A stretch of DNA of 64,000 nt, from assembly GCA_035650655.1 (NCBI GenBank), contig DASRHG010000146.1:38154-102153 (forward strand). The letters run 5' to 3'. Both the position numbers and the translations under genes were made by a program. A model generated the notes under the pieces. The model did no database searches and was not told the origin of the DNA. It was given only the letters and a program-made list of their open reading frames with translations. The first letter of the stretch is position 1, and each line of letters starts with the position of its first letter. Source of the stretch: DASRHG01 sp035650655 (GTDB taxonomy: Bacteria; Desulfobacterota; Binatia; DP-6). This document shows, piece after piece, positions 33,310-41,760 of the stretch.

Positions 33310-34496
33310 CCGCGCTCGCCGGCGTCCGCGTCCTCGACCTGACGCGCTTCCTCGCGGGGCCGTTCGCGACCGCCATCCTCGCCGACCTCGGCGCCGACGT
33401 CGTGAAGGTCGAGGCGCCGAAGGGCGGCGACGAGGGCCGCTACGGCTATCCGACCGCGGACGGCGTGCCGGTCGCGTTCCTCGCCCTCAACCGGAACAAG
33501 CGGGGGATCACGCTCGACCTCCGGCACGCGGAGGGTCGCGCGCTGCTCCGCCGCCTGCTGCCGCACTTCGACGTGCTCGCCGAGAACTTCGCGGGCGGAA
33601 CGCTCGCCGGCTGGGGCCTCGACCCGGCCGCGCTCGTCGCCGAGCATCCCCGGCTCATCGTCGCCAGCATGTCCGGGTTCGGGCAGACGGGCCCGTGGGC
33701 GGCGCGCCCGTCGTACGACATCGTGTCGCAGGCCTCGGGCGGGCTCATGTCGCTCACCGGCTTCCCCCACGATCCGCCGACCCGCGGCGGGGGCTCGCTC
33801 GGCGACTATCTCCAGGGGCTCTTCGGCGCGATCGGGATCCTCGCCGCGCTGAACGCCCGGGCGCGGACGGGACGCGGGCAGGTGGTCGACGTGTCGAGCC
33901 AGGACGCCGTCTTCTCGATCCTCGACGGCTGGCCGACGGTCCACGCGGCGACGGGGCTCCTTCCCGCGCGCGTCGGCAATCGGCATCTCGCGACGGCTCC
34001 GTACGACTGCCACCGCGCGCAGGACGGCTGGGTGGTGATCGCGGTCGCGACGAACCGCCTCTTCCGCCGCCTCATGGAGGCGATCGGCCGGCCGGAGCTC
34101 GGGACGGACGAGCGCTTCCGCGGCGCGCGCGCGCGGCTCGCGCACGCCGCGGAGATCAACGAGGTCGTCGGCGCGTGGGTCGCCGAGCGGACCGTCGCGG
34201 AGGTGACGGAGGCCCTCGCGCCGGAGCGTGCGAACGTCCCGTGCTCCCCGGTCTACGGGGTCGCCGACCTCCTCGCGCACCCGCAGCTCCTCGCCCGCGA
34301 CATGATCGTGCGCCTGCCGCACCCGACGCTCGGGAGCGTCACGGTCCCGGGCGTCGCCGTGAAGCTCTCCGACACCCCGGGCGCGGTCCGCCGGCTCGGC
34401 CCCGAGCTCGGCGAGAGCAACGCGGAGATCTTCGGCACGCTCCTCGGCCTCGACGCGGCGGAGCTCGCGCGTCTCCGGGCCGCCGCGGTGATCTGA
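33306..34496 (+). CDS. Family III CoA transferase (CaiB/BaiF type)
   Basis: A 396-residue protein with the family N-terminus VRVLDLTRFLAGPFATAILA, DLGADVVKVEAPKGGDEGR, LNRNKRGITLDLRHAEGR, FGQTGPWAARPSYD and the catalytic Asp167 in GGSLGDYLQGLFGAIG. It would move CoA between carboxylates (formyl-CoA transferase, racemase or carnitine-type relatives). Substrates are unknown. Coupling to a TPR and an acidic small protein is unusual for the family. Confidence 0.88.
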   Translation: MTALAGVRVLDLTRFLAGPFATAILADLGADVVKVEAPKGGDEGRYGYPTADGVPVAFLALNRNKRGITLDLRHAEGRALLRRLLPHFDVLAENFAGGTLAGWGLDPAALVAEHPRLIVASMSGFGQTGPWAARPSYDIVSQASGGLMSLTGFPHDPPTRGGGSLGDYLQGLFGAIGILAALNARARTGRGQVVDVSSQDAVFSILDGWPTVHAATGLLPARVGNRHLATAPYDCHRAQDGWVVIAVATNRLFRRLMEAIGRPELGTDERFRGARARLAHAAEINEVVGAWVAERTVAEVTEALAPERANVPCSPVYGVADLLAHPQLLARDMIVRLPHPTLGSVTVPGVAVKLSDTPGAVRRLGPELGESNAEIFGTLLGLDAAELARLRAAAVI

Positions 34497-34497
34497 G

Positions 34498-34815
34498 CTA
34501 CGGGGTGGCGGGCGGCGCGCCGGGCGCGGAGCGCGCCTTGCCGAGGTTGTTCATGCACTCGGTCAGGCGGCCCTGGGTGACGGTCAGCTGGCCCTCGATG
34601 TCCACGCGCTTGTTCTTGAGCTCGAGGATCTGCGCGTCCATCTGCGCCACCTGCTTCCGGAGGGCGGGGGCGCCCTGCGCGCCGACGCCCCAGAGCACGT
34701 AGGCGGCGAAGAAGCCGAAGCCGAACGTGACGGCGAGCACGATCACGCGCCCGGCCCACCGCCAGACCGCTTCCTGGACCTGCTTTTTCGCCAGCTCGTC
34801 CTCGGTCGCTCCCAT
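34498..34815 (-). CDS. Single-pass membrane coiled-coil protein
   Basis: A 105-residue protein with a transmembrane helix (VIVLAVTFGFGFFAAYVLWG) followed by a coiled coil (LRKQVAQMDAQILELKNKRV, DIEGQLTVTQGRLTECMNNL). Function unknown. The ATG at 34815 follows a GGGGGG ribosome binding site; a longer reading from 34875 adds a non-helical N-terminus. It converges on the CoA-transferase gene with 1 bp between stops. Confidence 0.6.
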   Translation of the reverse strand: MGATEDELAKKQVQEAVWRWAGRVIVLAVTFGFGFFAAYVLWGVGAQGAPALRKQVAQMDAQILELKNKRVDIEGQLTVTQGRLTECMNNLGKARSAPGAPPATP

Positions 34816-34888
34816 GACCCCCCCTCTTGGTGACGGCCCGACGCGCTGCATAGCGCACGGACGCCGAGGCCGCAAAGGGCGGTGCAGG

Positions 34889-35422
34889 TCAGACGAAGGA
34901 GGCTGCGCGCTCGGTCGCCAGGTACTCCGTCACGAGCGCGGGCGCGCGCCGGAGCGCGTCGTCGAGGTCGCGGAAGACCGCTTCGCGGACCCACTCGCCG
35001 CGCACCCACGCGTCGAACGACGGGTCGTCACCCAGCCGCACCTCGACCAGCCGCTCGCCCCGCGGATGGCCGGTCATGACGAGGCGGAGCGACGTCCCCG
35101 AGTCGATGATGACGCCGCGCCCACCGGGCGGGATGCGAAACGCGTTCTTCACGCGCTCGACGCGGTTCGCGGCGTAGCGCTCCTGCGGCAGCACGTGGAC
35201 GAGCGCCCAGCCATCGGCCGGCGGGTTCGCCTCCTCGAGCCACTTCAGGTTCGAGTCCGTGAGGCGAAGCCGCGCGCGCTCCTGCTCGAAGCCGTCGCCG
35301 GTTCGGAAGAAGCGGTGCCCGAACTTCGCCGGTGGACGCTCGAGCGGCGTGCCCTTCGCGTCCTTGCCCTGGTCGACCCACCACCGGTTCTCGACGTTCG
35401 GTCGATCGCCCTTGCCGCCCAC
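34889..35422 (-). CDS. Hypothetical protein, divergent from the FabL-like gene
   Basis: A 177-residue soluble protein of unknown family: KFGHRFFRTGDGFEQERARL, LRLTDSNLKWLEEANPPADG, NAFRIPPGGRGVIIDSGTSL, LVEVRLGDDPSFDAWVRGEW. No signal peptide. The GTG at 35422 is set by TTGTGG-N17-TACGTT ending 7 bp upstream. Its promoter is interleaved with that of the reductase at 35480, so the two may be co-regulated. Confidence 0.6.
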   Translation of the reverse strand: MGGKGDRPNVENRWWVDQGKDAKGTPLERPPAKFGHRFFRTGDGFEQERARLRLTDSNLKWLEEANPPADGWALVHVLPQERYAANRVERVKNAFRIPPGGRGVIIDSGTSLRLVMTGHPRGERLVEVRLGDDPSFDAWVRGEWVREAVFRDLDDALRRAPALVTEYLATERAASFV

Positions 35423-35429
35423 GGGCGCG

Positions 35430-35458
35430 AACGTAGCGGAGCATTGCCCGCCCCACAA
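35430..35458 (-). promoter_or_regulatory. Leaderless-type promoter of the 177-aa gene
   Basis: Minus strand TTGTGG (35458-35453), 17 bp, TACGTT (35435-35430), then 7 bp to GTG 35422. Confidence 0.5.
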
Positions 35459-35472
35459 GCTTCCGTTATCGT
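35444..35472 (+). promoter_or_regulatory. Leaderless-type promoter of the FabL-like gene, interleaved with the divergent one
   Basis: TTGCCC (35444-35449), 17 bp, TATCGT (35467-35472), then 7 bp to ATG 35480. The two divergent promoters share 35444-35458. Confidence 0.55.
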
Positions 35473-35479
35473 CCCCGCG

Positions 35480-36292
35480 ATGGCGGTCGACCAGAGCGCG
35501 TGGCGTCCCTTCGAGGGCGAATGGGGCCTCATTCTCGGCGCTTCGAGCGGGTTCGGGGCCGCCACGGCCGTCGCGCTCGCGCGACGCGGGATGGGGATCC
35601 TCGGCGTGCATCTCGACCGCAAGGCGACCCTGCCGCTCGCCGACGCCGTCATCGAGCAGGTGCAGCGCGCCGGCGTGCCGGCGCACTTCTTCAACGTGAA
35701 CGCCGCCGACGACGAGAAGCGCGCCCAGGTGTGCGCGCGAGCCCGCGAGGTCTGCGACGGGAAGCCGCTCCGCGTCCTCCTCCACTCGCTCGCCTTCGGC
35801 ACGCTGAAGGCGTTCGTGAGCGACGTCCCCGGCCAGCAGACGACGAAGGTGCAGCTCGAAATGACGCTCGACGTGATGGCGCACAGCCTCGTCTACTGGG
35901 TGCAGGATCTCCGCGCGGCGGCGCTCCTCGGCGAGGGGTCCCGGGTGTACGCCATGACCAGCTCGGGGGGGACCCGCGTCATGCCGTTCTACGGCGCCGT
36001 GTCGGCCGCGAAGGCGGCACTCGAGTCGCACGTCCGCCAGCTCGCCCTCGAGCTCGGCGCGAGCGGCGTGAGCGTGAACGCCATCCGGGCGGGCGTGACC
36101 GACACGCCGGCGTCGCGGAAGATCCCCGCGGCCGAGGTCATCTTCCGGGAGGCGCTCCGCCACAACCCGGCGGGGCGGCTCACGGTCCCCGAGGACGTCG
36201 CCGAAGCGATCGTCGCCTTGACGCTCCCCGGTGCCCGTTGGATCAGCGGGAACGTGATCGGCGTCGACGGCGGCGAGGACGTGACCGCCTAG
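35480..36292 (+). CDS. Enoyl-ACP reductase-like SDR (FabL-like)
   Basis: A 270-residue short-chain reductase. The cofactor loop is LILGASSGFGAATAVALARR. The catalytic pair is Tyr171 and Lys178 in FYGAVSAAKAALE, a Tyr-x6-Lys spacing typical of enoyl-ACP reductases (FabI/FabL) rather than the Tyr-x3-Lys of common SDRs. GVTDTPASRKIP and the C-terminal ISGNVIGVDGGEDV agree. It may perform the last step of fatty-acid elongation or act on a related enoyl substrate. Confidence 0.78.
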   Translation: MAVDQSAWRPFEGEWGLILGASSGFGAATAVALARRGMGILGVHLDRKATLPLADAVIEQVQRAGVPAHFFNVNAADDEKRAQVCARAREVCDGKPLRVLLHSLAFGTLKAFVSDVPGQQTTKVQLEMTLDVMAHSLVYWVQDLRAAALLGEGSRVYAMTSSGGTRVMPFYGAVSAAKAALESHVRQLALELGASGVSVNAIRAGVTDTPASRKIPAAEVIFREALRHNPAGRLTVPEDVAEAIVALTLPGARWISGNVIGVDGGEDVTA

Positions 36293-36740
36293 CGAACCGG
36301 CGACGCTTTCGCCGGGCCCGGCTCGCCGCGACGCTCGCGTGGCCGGCGCCGGCCTCCCGCCCGCTCCGCCCGGTCGAGACGCCGCGGACGAAGCGATAGG
36401 CGAACTGGTCGGCCTTCCGCTCGGGGTCGGCCCAGAGCACGTAGTGGCCCATCTCGTGGTAGACGGTGTGGATCCACTGGCGCTCCGAGTTGTACTTCCG
36501 GCCGCGCTTCCAGTTCTCGGGGTGGACGAGGTGGATGCGGCCGTTCTCGTAGGTCCGCCCAGCCGTCTTGCCCCAGTCGAGCCACTCGAACCAGCGGACG
36601 GGCGGCGCCGGCAGGCGGTAGAAGCCGCTCATCGCCCGGAGCGCGCGCCGGAACGCCCCGAGGTCGTAGTCGCGGAAAAAGCGCGTGAGGAGCCCGTCGA
36701 CCGTCCGGCGCTCGCGCACGCCAGGCATCACCATGCGCAT
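36243..36740 (-). CDS. Zincin-like HExxH domain protein
   Basis: A 165-residue protein with a metallopeptidase-type site IHTVYHEMGHYVLWADPERK ADQFA: HEMGH supplies two His ligands and a Glu, and ERKADQFA resembles the third-ligand region of ImmA-like zincins. The C-terminus is a basic Arg-rich tail. It could be a protease or a degenerate relative. A TTGACT-N18-TATTTT promoter and a GGGGAGGGG leader support ATG 36740. Its last 50 bp overlap the FabL-like gene in convergent orientation. Confidence 0.7.
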   Translation of the reverse strand: MRMVMPGVRERRTVDGLLTRFFRDYDLGAFRRALRAMSGFYRLPAPPVRWFEWLDWGKTAGRTYENGRIHLVHPENWKRGRKYNSERQWIHTVYHEMGHYVLWADPERKADQFAYRFVRGVSTGRSGREAGAGHASVAASRARRKRRRFARRSRPRRRRRRSRSR

Positions 36741-36780
36741 GGAACTCTCTCGCGTCCCCTCCCCGGAGACCGGGGCGGGG

Positions 36781-36810
36781 AAAATATCCACGGCGCGACG
36801 AGAGAGTCAA
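36781..36810 (-). promoter_or_regulatory. Strong promoter of the zincin-like gene
   Basis: Minus strand TTGACT (36810-36805), 18 bp, TATTTT (36786-36781). Unlike most promoters here it leaves a leader of about 35 nt with a GGGGAGGGG ribosome binding site. The region to 36901 holds no gene. Confidence 0.6.
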
Positions 36811-36901
36811 TGGATTTTTCGCGAACCCGCGTCCGCGGCGAGAAGTCGCGCCGGACGCGGGGTTCCGCGCGGGACCGCGGCGCCATGCTTTCTAGTCGAC
36901 G

Positions 36902-37300
36902 CTAGTAGCCGCCGGTCTCTCCGGTGTCCGCGCCGCCCCCGGCCGGCCCGCCGCCCGCGCCCGATCCGTGCGACTCCGAGCTTCCGCGCGTCCCGGACGT
37001 CGCCCCGGCCTCCTTGATCGCCAGCTGGACGGTGACGCGGTCGCCCTTCGCGATGCCCCGGAGCGCGCTCTTCGGGAAATGCAGCTCGAGGGTGTGGCCT
37101 TCCGCGTCGACCGTGAGCTTGCCCTCGTCCTCGTCGACGCCGGTCACGGTGCCGGTCATCACGTGCTGTCCGACGAACCCCCCGGCCGCCGCGGTGGCGC
37201 CCGGCATCGCACCTTCGGCCGGGTGCGACTGTGCCAGGGCGAGCGTCGCGATGAACAACGGCAGCACCGCGGTGGCGAGAAACCCGACGGCTCGGCTCAT
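36902..37300 (-). CDS. Small exported OB-like protein with Gly-rich tail
   Basis: A 132-residue protein with a signal peptide (GFLATAVLPLFIATLALAQS) and a beta-rich domain: VMTGTVTGVDEDEGKLTVDA, EGHTLELHFPKSALRGIAKG and DRVTVQLAIKE. A Gly/Ser-rich tail follows. The pattern of GTV.GVD...G.LTV..., then GD.VTV, is that of small periplasmic OB-fold domains. Function unknown. A GGGGGGGAGGG ribosome binding site precedes the ATG. Confidence 0.65.
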   Translation of the reverse strand: MSRAVGFLATAVLPLFIATLALAQSHPAEGAMPGATAAAGGFVGQHVMTGTVTGVDEDEGKLTVDAEGHTLELHFPKSALRGIAKGDRVTVQLAIKEAGATSGTRGSSESHGSGAGGGPAGGGADTGETGGY

Positions 37301-37407
37301 GCGTGCCCTCCCCCCCGGGGGCAGGGGGTACCCGGCCCTCCGCCGAGCAAGGGGCGAGCCACGCGACCGGACGCCGCGTGCGGCGCCGCACGCGGCGTGC
37401 ACGGGCT

Positions 37408-37650
37408 CTAGGCCGTCCCGGCGACGCCGAGCGCGGAGTCGAGGTCGCTCGCGAGCGCGGGCAGGACGTCGGCGTCGAAGCGCACGACGAATTGAGGCTC
37501 CGGCGCCGAGCGCCAGGGCCCTTCCAGCGGCTCGAGCGTCAATATCTGGAACGCCCCGTCCGCGGTGCGCGCCTCCTCCGCGTGCGCGACGCGACAGAGC
37601 CACCGTCGTGGAAGATCCGCCGGGTAGACGTAGTCACCTGGTTGGTACAC
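37408..37650 (-). CDS. Small protein of unknown function
   Basis: An 80-residue protein beginning VYQPGDYVYPADLPRRWLCR and continuing ILTLEPLEGPW, VVRFDADVLPAL. It resembles small SH3-like barrels but no family is assigned. A GGAGGAGAGG ribosome binding site 3-4 bp before GTG 37650 decides the start; the frame is open further upstream but without a site. Confidence 0.55.
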   Translation of the reverse strand: MYQPGDYVYPADLPRRWLCRVAHAEEARTADGAFQILTLEPLEGPWRSAPEPQFVVRFDADVLPALASDLDSALGVAGTA

Positions 37651-37904
37651 CGTCCTCTCCTCCTTGCCTCCTCCACCTCCTCCGTTCCGGGGAGCAAGCC
37701 GTGTGCCGCGGGGCGGCGCTGCGCCGGCCCGAAACTTCCGGCCCCCGACCTTCGCACCTGCGTCCTCGACCGTCAGGGTTTGCGGCACCCGGTGTCGGAT
37801 TGGCGTGACGGGCGAAGCGACATGGCGCGTGCGGTGGCGGCCGCCCCGTGCTTCACGGCGCTTGCGGCTTGCGCTACGTTCGCGTGCGTCCGGAAGGAGG
37901 TCGC

Positions 37905-38375
37905 ATGCCCCTCCGTGTGTCGCGGATCACGCTCTGGCGGTCCGACGTGGAGAACGTCCCCGGCGTGCTCGCGAACGCGCTCGAGCCGTTCGCCGAGGCC
38001 GGCGTCCCGCTGCGCCTCGTCATGGGGTACCGGTTCCCGCGCACGCCCGAGCACTCGGCGATCGAAGTCGCACCGATCGAAGGGCGCCGCGCGAAGGAAG
38101 CGGCCGAGCGCGGCGGGCTCAAGCCCTCGGACATCCCGTGCCTGCTCGTCGAGGGCGACGATCGCCCGGGGCTCGGCGCCGCAATCGGCCGCGCGTGCGC
38201 CGAGGCCGGCATCAACATCGCCTTCTTCATGGCGATGGCGATCGGGCGCCGCTTCGCTGCCGCGATCGGCTTTCCCGACGACGAGGCGGCCCGGAACGCC
38301 GTCCGCGTGGTGAGGAAGGCGGCCGGAGCGCCGAGGCGTCCGGCGGGCGCCGCGCGCCGACGCCGGAGCCGGTAG
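37905..38375 (+). CDS. ACT-domain protein
   Basis: A 156-residue protein with two ACT-like units: VSRITLWRSDVENVPGVLAN and LVEGDDRPGLGAAIGRACAE, AGINIAFFMAMAIGRRFAAA. ACT domains bind amino acids or similar ligands and regulate enzymes. No catalytic domain is attached. The C-terminus is a basic tail. GGAAGGAGG is placed well before the ATG. Confidence 0.72.
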   Translation: MPLRVSRITLWRSDVENVPGVLANALEPFAEAGVPLRLVMGYRFPRTPEHSAIEVAPIEGRRAKEAAERGGLKPSDIPCLLVEGDDRPGLGAAIGRACAEAGINIAFFMAMAIGRRFAAAIGFPDDEAARNAVRVVRKAAGAPRRPAGAARRRRSR

Positions 38376-38496
38376 CGCCGTGCTCCGACCACGCCGCGCC
38401 GTCGGGCGCGCCCAATGCCACCGCGACGCGACGCCTGGCGCGGCTCGAGGCTTGCGTGCAGGGCAGCTTCATCTCAAAACGACGCTGCTCGAGAGC

Positions 38497-38526
38497 TTGA
38501 CAGCCGCGTTGGCGCGAGACTAGTCC
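38497..38526 (+). promoter_or_regulatory. Promoter of the TetR gene
   Basis: TTGACA (38497-38502), 18 bp, TAGTCC (38521-38526), then 11 bp to ATG 38538. Confidence 0.5.
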
Positions 38527-38537
38527 GCACTGTTCCC

Positions 38538-39257
38538 ATGACGATACGGACCGCAGCCCCGGCCCATCGCCCCGGGAAGCCGCTCACCCCTCAAGCGGAG
38601 AGGCGCCGGGACCAGATCCTGGAGGCGGCCCTGGCGGTCATGTCGCGCAAAGGGTTCGATCGGACGTCGATCGCCGACATCGCGGGCCGCGCCCGCGTCG
38701 CCCGGGCCACCGTCTACCAGCACTTCGCCGACAAGCGCGACGTGCTGGTCGCGCTCGCGAATCGCGTCACCTTCCGCGTCATCGAGGCGGCGAGCGCCTG
38801 GCCGCCGCTGCCGGACGCGGGCGCCGAGCGCCCCGCGACCCGCGAGCAGCGCCGTGCCCGGGAGGTCGAGCTGCGCGGCCTGATCGAGGCGCGGCTGGCG
38901 CTCGTCCTCCAGACGGTCGCGACGAACGCGGACGCCGCCCGCCTCCTCGTGCGCCTCACGCCCGGCGCCGACAAGCTGGTCGACGATACGCTTCGTCGGA
39001 TGGACGAGTTCGTGGTGGGCATGGTCACGAAGGACATCGACACCGCGCAGCACTACGGATGGGCCCGTGCATGCGATTCGCGGATGGTGGCGCGGTTCAT
39101 CCTGGGCGGGATCGAGCGGATCGTGTTCCGCGCCCTCGATCGCGACCAGGCGCTCGACATCGAGAAGCTGACGGGCGAGCTCGGCGCGCTCGTCTTCTCG
39201 AGCCTCCGCAACGAGGACTACTTCGACCCCGACGGCGGGCGACGGGACGGGGCCTGA
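38538..39257 (+). CDS. TetR-family transcriptional regulator
   Basis: A 239-residue regulator. The DNA-binding domain is residues about 18-65: RRDQILEAALAVMSRKGFDR, TSIADIAGRARVARATVYQH, FADKRDVLVALANRV. The C-terminal helical domain should bind an effector that cannot be predicted. It converges on the amidohydrolase/LLM genes, which are possible targets. Confidence 0.88.
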   Translation: MTIRTAAPAHRPGKPLTPQAERRRDQILEAALAVMSRKGFDRTSIADIAGRARVARATVYQHFADKRDVLVALANRVTFRVIEAASAWPPLPDAGAERPATREQRRAREVELRGLIEARLALVLQTVATNADAARLLVRLTPGADKLVDDTLRRMDEFVVGMVTKDIDTAQHYGWARACDSRMVARFILGGIERIVFRALDRDQALDIEKLTGELGALVFSSLRNEDYFDPDGGRRDGA

Positions 39258-39323
39258 GACCGGGCGCGACGGGCCGGCGGCTCTCGGGTGCATGCACCTG
39301 CTGCCGGACGTCGGACCCGGACG

Positions 39324-40400
39324 TCAGAGCCGGTAGAAGCGCGTGGCCGTCTCGCCGAGGATCGCGGCCTTGGCGTCGTCGCCGAGGTCCGGGCGCGCGC
39401 GGATCGGGGCGACGGTGTCCGGGAAGCCGCTGTCCCAGTGCGGATAGTCGCTCGCGTACATGATCCTGTCCGCCCCGAGCTCGGCGACCGCCCACGCGAG
39501 GCCGCGTTCCTCCGGCTCGCAGCTGAAGACGCACTGCCCGCGCGCGACGTACTCCGACGGCGGCCGGCGGCACGCCGGGACCTCGGCGCCGCGCTTCTCG
39601 AAGTGCTCGTCGAGCCGTTCGAGGAAGTAGGGCACCCAGCCGACGCCGGACTCGAGGAACGCGACCCGCAGCGCCGCGGACCGCTCGAGGACCCCGCCGA
39701 ACGCGAGCGCGGTGAGCGCCACCATCTGGTCGAAGGGGAAGCTCACGGCGTGGACCTGCACGTAGTTGTCGAAACGATCCGCGCCGGGCACCGGGATGTG
39801 CATGCCCGGCGCGCCGTGCACGCCGACGGGAAGCCCCGCGGCGGCGACGCGGGTCCAGAACGGCTCGAGGCTCGGATGGTCGAGGTTCCGTCCGTCGCGG
39901 AGTGCGGGCGGCACGGCGACCGCGACCAGCCCGAGCGCGCCGATCTCGTCGACCATGGCGGTCGCGCGCTCCGGCGCCTGGAGCGGCACGATGCCGACGG
40001 CGCGCAGCCGCCGCGCGGGTGACCCGTCGGCGAAGCGCGCCGCCCATCGGTTCCAGCGCCGGGCGAAGTCCTCCGCGAAGCACGCGTCCTCGAACGCGGT
40101 CGCGCCGAGGCCGAGGCTCGGGTACGCGACCATGCGCTCGATGCCCTCGCGCTCCGCGTCCGCGATCACGCCCGCCGGCTCGAACGGGTTCGTCGCCCGC
40201 TGCGTGATGCTCGTGCGCGCGTCGACGCCGCACCCCCGCCCGGTCGAGTTCGGGAACCGCTTGCCCTCGATCCGCGCGCCCGAGACGCCGCCGTTCGCCG
40301 GGAGCAGCTCCACCTTGTCCGGGTGGGCGGTGAGGAGCTCGAGCATGAACTCCGCGCCCTCGAGGAGGTGCGCGTCGGCGTCGACGACGGGGAATGGCAC
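39324..40400 (-). CDS. Amidohydrolase-family protein (amidohydrolase_2)
   Basis: A 358-residue TIM-barrel protein: PFPVVDADAHLLEG at the N-terminus (Asp-Ala-His replacing the usual HxH), RMVAYPSLGLGATAFEDACF, LPVGVHGAPGM, RVAFLESGVGWVPYFLERLD, RIMYASDYPHWDSGFPDT. The family includes decarboxylases and hydrolases of aromatic ring-cleavage products. It is a paralogue of the protein at 43547-44692. The GTG at 40400 has an AAGGGG site upstream. It follows the LLM gene by 70 bp in one unit. Confidence 0.82.
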   Translation of the reverse strand: MPFPVVDADAHLLEGAEFMLELLTAHPDKVELLPANGGVSGARIEGKRFPNSTGRGCGVDARTSITQRATNPFEPAGVIADAEREGIERMVAYPSLGLGATAFEDACFAEDFARRWNRWAARFADGSPARRLRAVGIVPLQAPERATAMVDEIGALGLVAVAVPPALRDGRNLDHPSLEPFWTRVAAAGLPVGVHGAPGMHIPVPGADRFDNYVQVHAVSFPFDQMVALTALAFGGVLERSAALRVAFLESGVGWVPYFLERLDEHFEKRGAEVPACRRPPSEYVARGQCVFSCEPEERGLAWAVAELGADRIMYASDYPHWDSGFPDTVAPIRARPDLGDDAKAAILGETATRFYRL

Positions 40401-40470
40401 GCCCCTTCGAGTAGCGGACGCCACGCGCGGGGTGCAAGGGCCGCCGCCGCGAGGGCGGCGGGCCGACCGG

Positions 40471-41352
40471 CTAGGCCCGCGCGGCGTCCGCGATCCGGTC
40501 GAGATGCCGGAGCATGTCGTCGGCGCCGAGCGTCGGGACCGAGACGACGATCCGATCCGCGCCTGCATCCGCATAGGCCGCGAAGGCGTCCCGCCCCGGC
40601 ATCAGGTCGAGGGCCGGGGCTTCGAGCCCGGGCGGTGCGCCGATCATGACCGTGAGCGAGATCTTCTCCGGGTCGCGGCCCCGGGCCCTCGCCTCGCGGG
40701 CGATCGTCTCCCGGGCCTCGCGCACGCCGTCGGGGGAGAGGGCGATCGGCATCCAGCCGTCGCCCCAGGCGGCGACGCGCTTCGCGGCGTTCGGGCCCAT
40801 GCCGCCGAGGATGACGGGCGGGCAGGGCTTCTGGACGGGCTTCGGGCGGCAGACCACGGGCGGGAAACGGACCCACTTCCCCTCGAACGACGGCGTGTCC
40901 TCGGTCCAGAGCTTTCGCATCGCCGCGATCGCCTCGCGCATGAAGGCGAAGCGGTACGGAAAGTGCGGCGTGAAGAGCGCCATCTCCTCCGCGAGCCAGC
41001 CCGCGCCGATGCCGAAGAGGAAGCGGCCGCCCGAGAGCCAGTCGAGGGTGGCGACCTGGAGCGCCGTCAGGAGGACGTCGCGCTCCGGGACGAGGCAGAT
41101 CCCCGTGCCGATGCGGAGCCTCCGCGTCACCGCGGCGGCGGCCGCGAGGGTCGGGAAGCAGTCGGGAAGCTCGGTGTAGGGGCGCGGCAGCCGCCCGTCG
41201 TCGGAGAGCGGATAGCGCGTCTCGTGGTGGACGGGGACGACCGGGTGCTCGGGCAGCCAGAGCGACTCGAGCCCGCGCGCCTCGCACGCGCGCGCGAGGT
41301 CGGTCACGGGAAGCGCGCGCTCGGTCGCGAACGTGAGGATGCCGGTGTCCAT
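40471..41352 (-). CDS. LLM-class (F420-type) oxidoreductase
   Basis: A 293-residue luciferase-like protein: LARACEARGLESLWLPEHPV, RLRIGTGICLVPERDVLLTA, GGRFLFGIGAGWLAEEMALF, PVILGGMGPNAAKRVAAWGD. This fits the TIGR03619-like F420-dependent group; the cofactor is inferred. It starts 13 bp after a small TPR-like gene and precedes an amidohydrolase, suggesting an oxidation-hydrolysis pathway. Confidence 0.86.
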   Translation of the reverse strand: MDTGILTFATERALPVTDLARACEARGLESLWLPEHPVVPVHHETRYPLSDDGRLPRPYTELPDCFPTLAAAAAVTRRLRIGTGICLVPERDVLLTALQVATLDWLSGGRFLFGIGAGWLAEEMALFTPHFPYRFAFMREAIAAMRKLWTEDTPSFEGKWVRFPPVVCRPKPVQKPCPPVILGGMGPNAAKRVAAWGDGWMPIALSPDGVREARETIAREARARGRDPEKISLTVMIGAPPGLEAPALDLMPGRDAFAAYADAGADRIVVSVPTLGADDMLRHLDRIADAARA

Positions 41353-41365
41353 GCGCCCGTCGCCG

Positions 41366-41623
41366 TCACTGCGCGTCGGCCGGCATCGCGGCCTTCGCCT
41401 TCTTGAAGTGCTCGAGCGCCTCTTCCTGGAGTCCCTGCTTGAGCGCCTCGTCGCCCTGCTTGTATTCCTCGGCCGCCTCGCCGAGGTCCTTGCCCTCGGC
41501 CTGCGCCTTCTTGATCTTCGGCAGGAGCTCCTTCTTGAGCTCGGTCGCCGTCGGGTCGACCGCCCACGCGGGCACGGCGACGACGACCAGGGCGAGCGCG
41601 AGGGCGCGGAACGGGGTTCGCAT
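41366..41623 (-). CDS. Small exported helical (TPR-like) protein
   Basis: An 85-residue protein with a signal peptide (FRALALALVVVAVPAWAV) and a helical mature part: TELKKELLPKIKKAQAEGKD and ALKQGLQEEALEHFKKAKAA. The second half looks like one TPR-type hairpin. Function unknown. GGAGG lies before the ATG. Confidence 0.65.
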   Translation of the reverse strand: MRTPFRALALALVVVAVPAWAVDPTATELKKELLPKIKKAQAEGKDLGEAAEEYKQGDEALKQGLQEEALEHFKKAKAAMPADAQ

Positions 41624-41718
41624 GGAGTCCTCCGTGGGAATTCGCCTGCGGCGATTTACCCGGCGGCCGCGCGTTCGCGCAAGCCCCGCGCCGGCCGGCA
41701 TGCGGGGGGCGCCGGGGG

Positions 41719-41748
41719 GGCCGCCCGTCGCCGGGACGACGGGCGGCC
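41719..41748. terminator. Strong GC hairpin
   Basis: GGCCGCCCGTCG (41719-41730), loop CCGGGA, and the exact complement CGACGGGCGGCC (41737-41748) form a 12-bp stem 13 bp after the beta-helix gene stop. It has no U-tract, so intrinsic termination is not certain. Confidence 0.55.
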
Positions 41749-41760
41749 CCGCGTGCGGAG

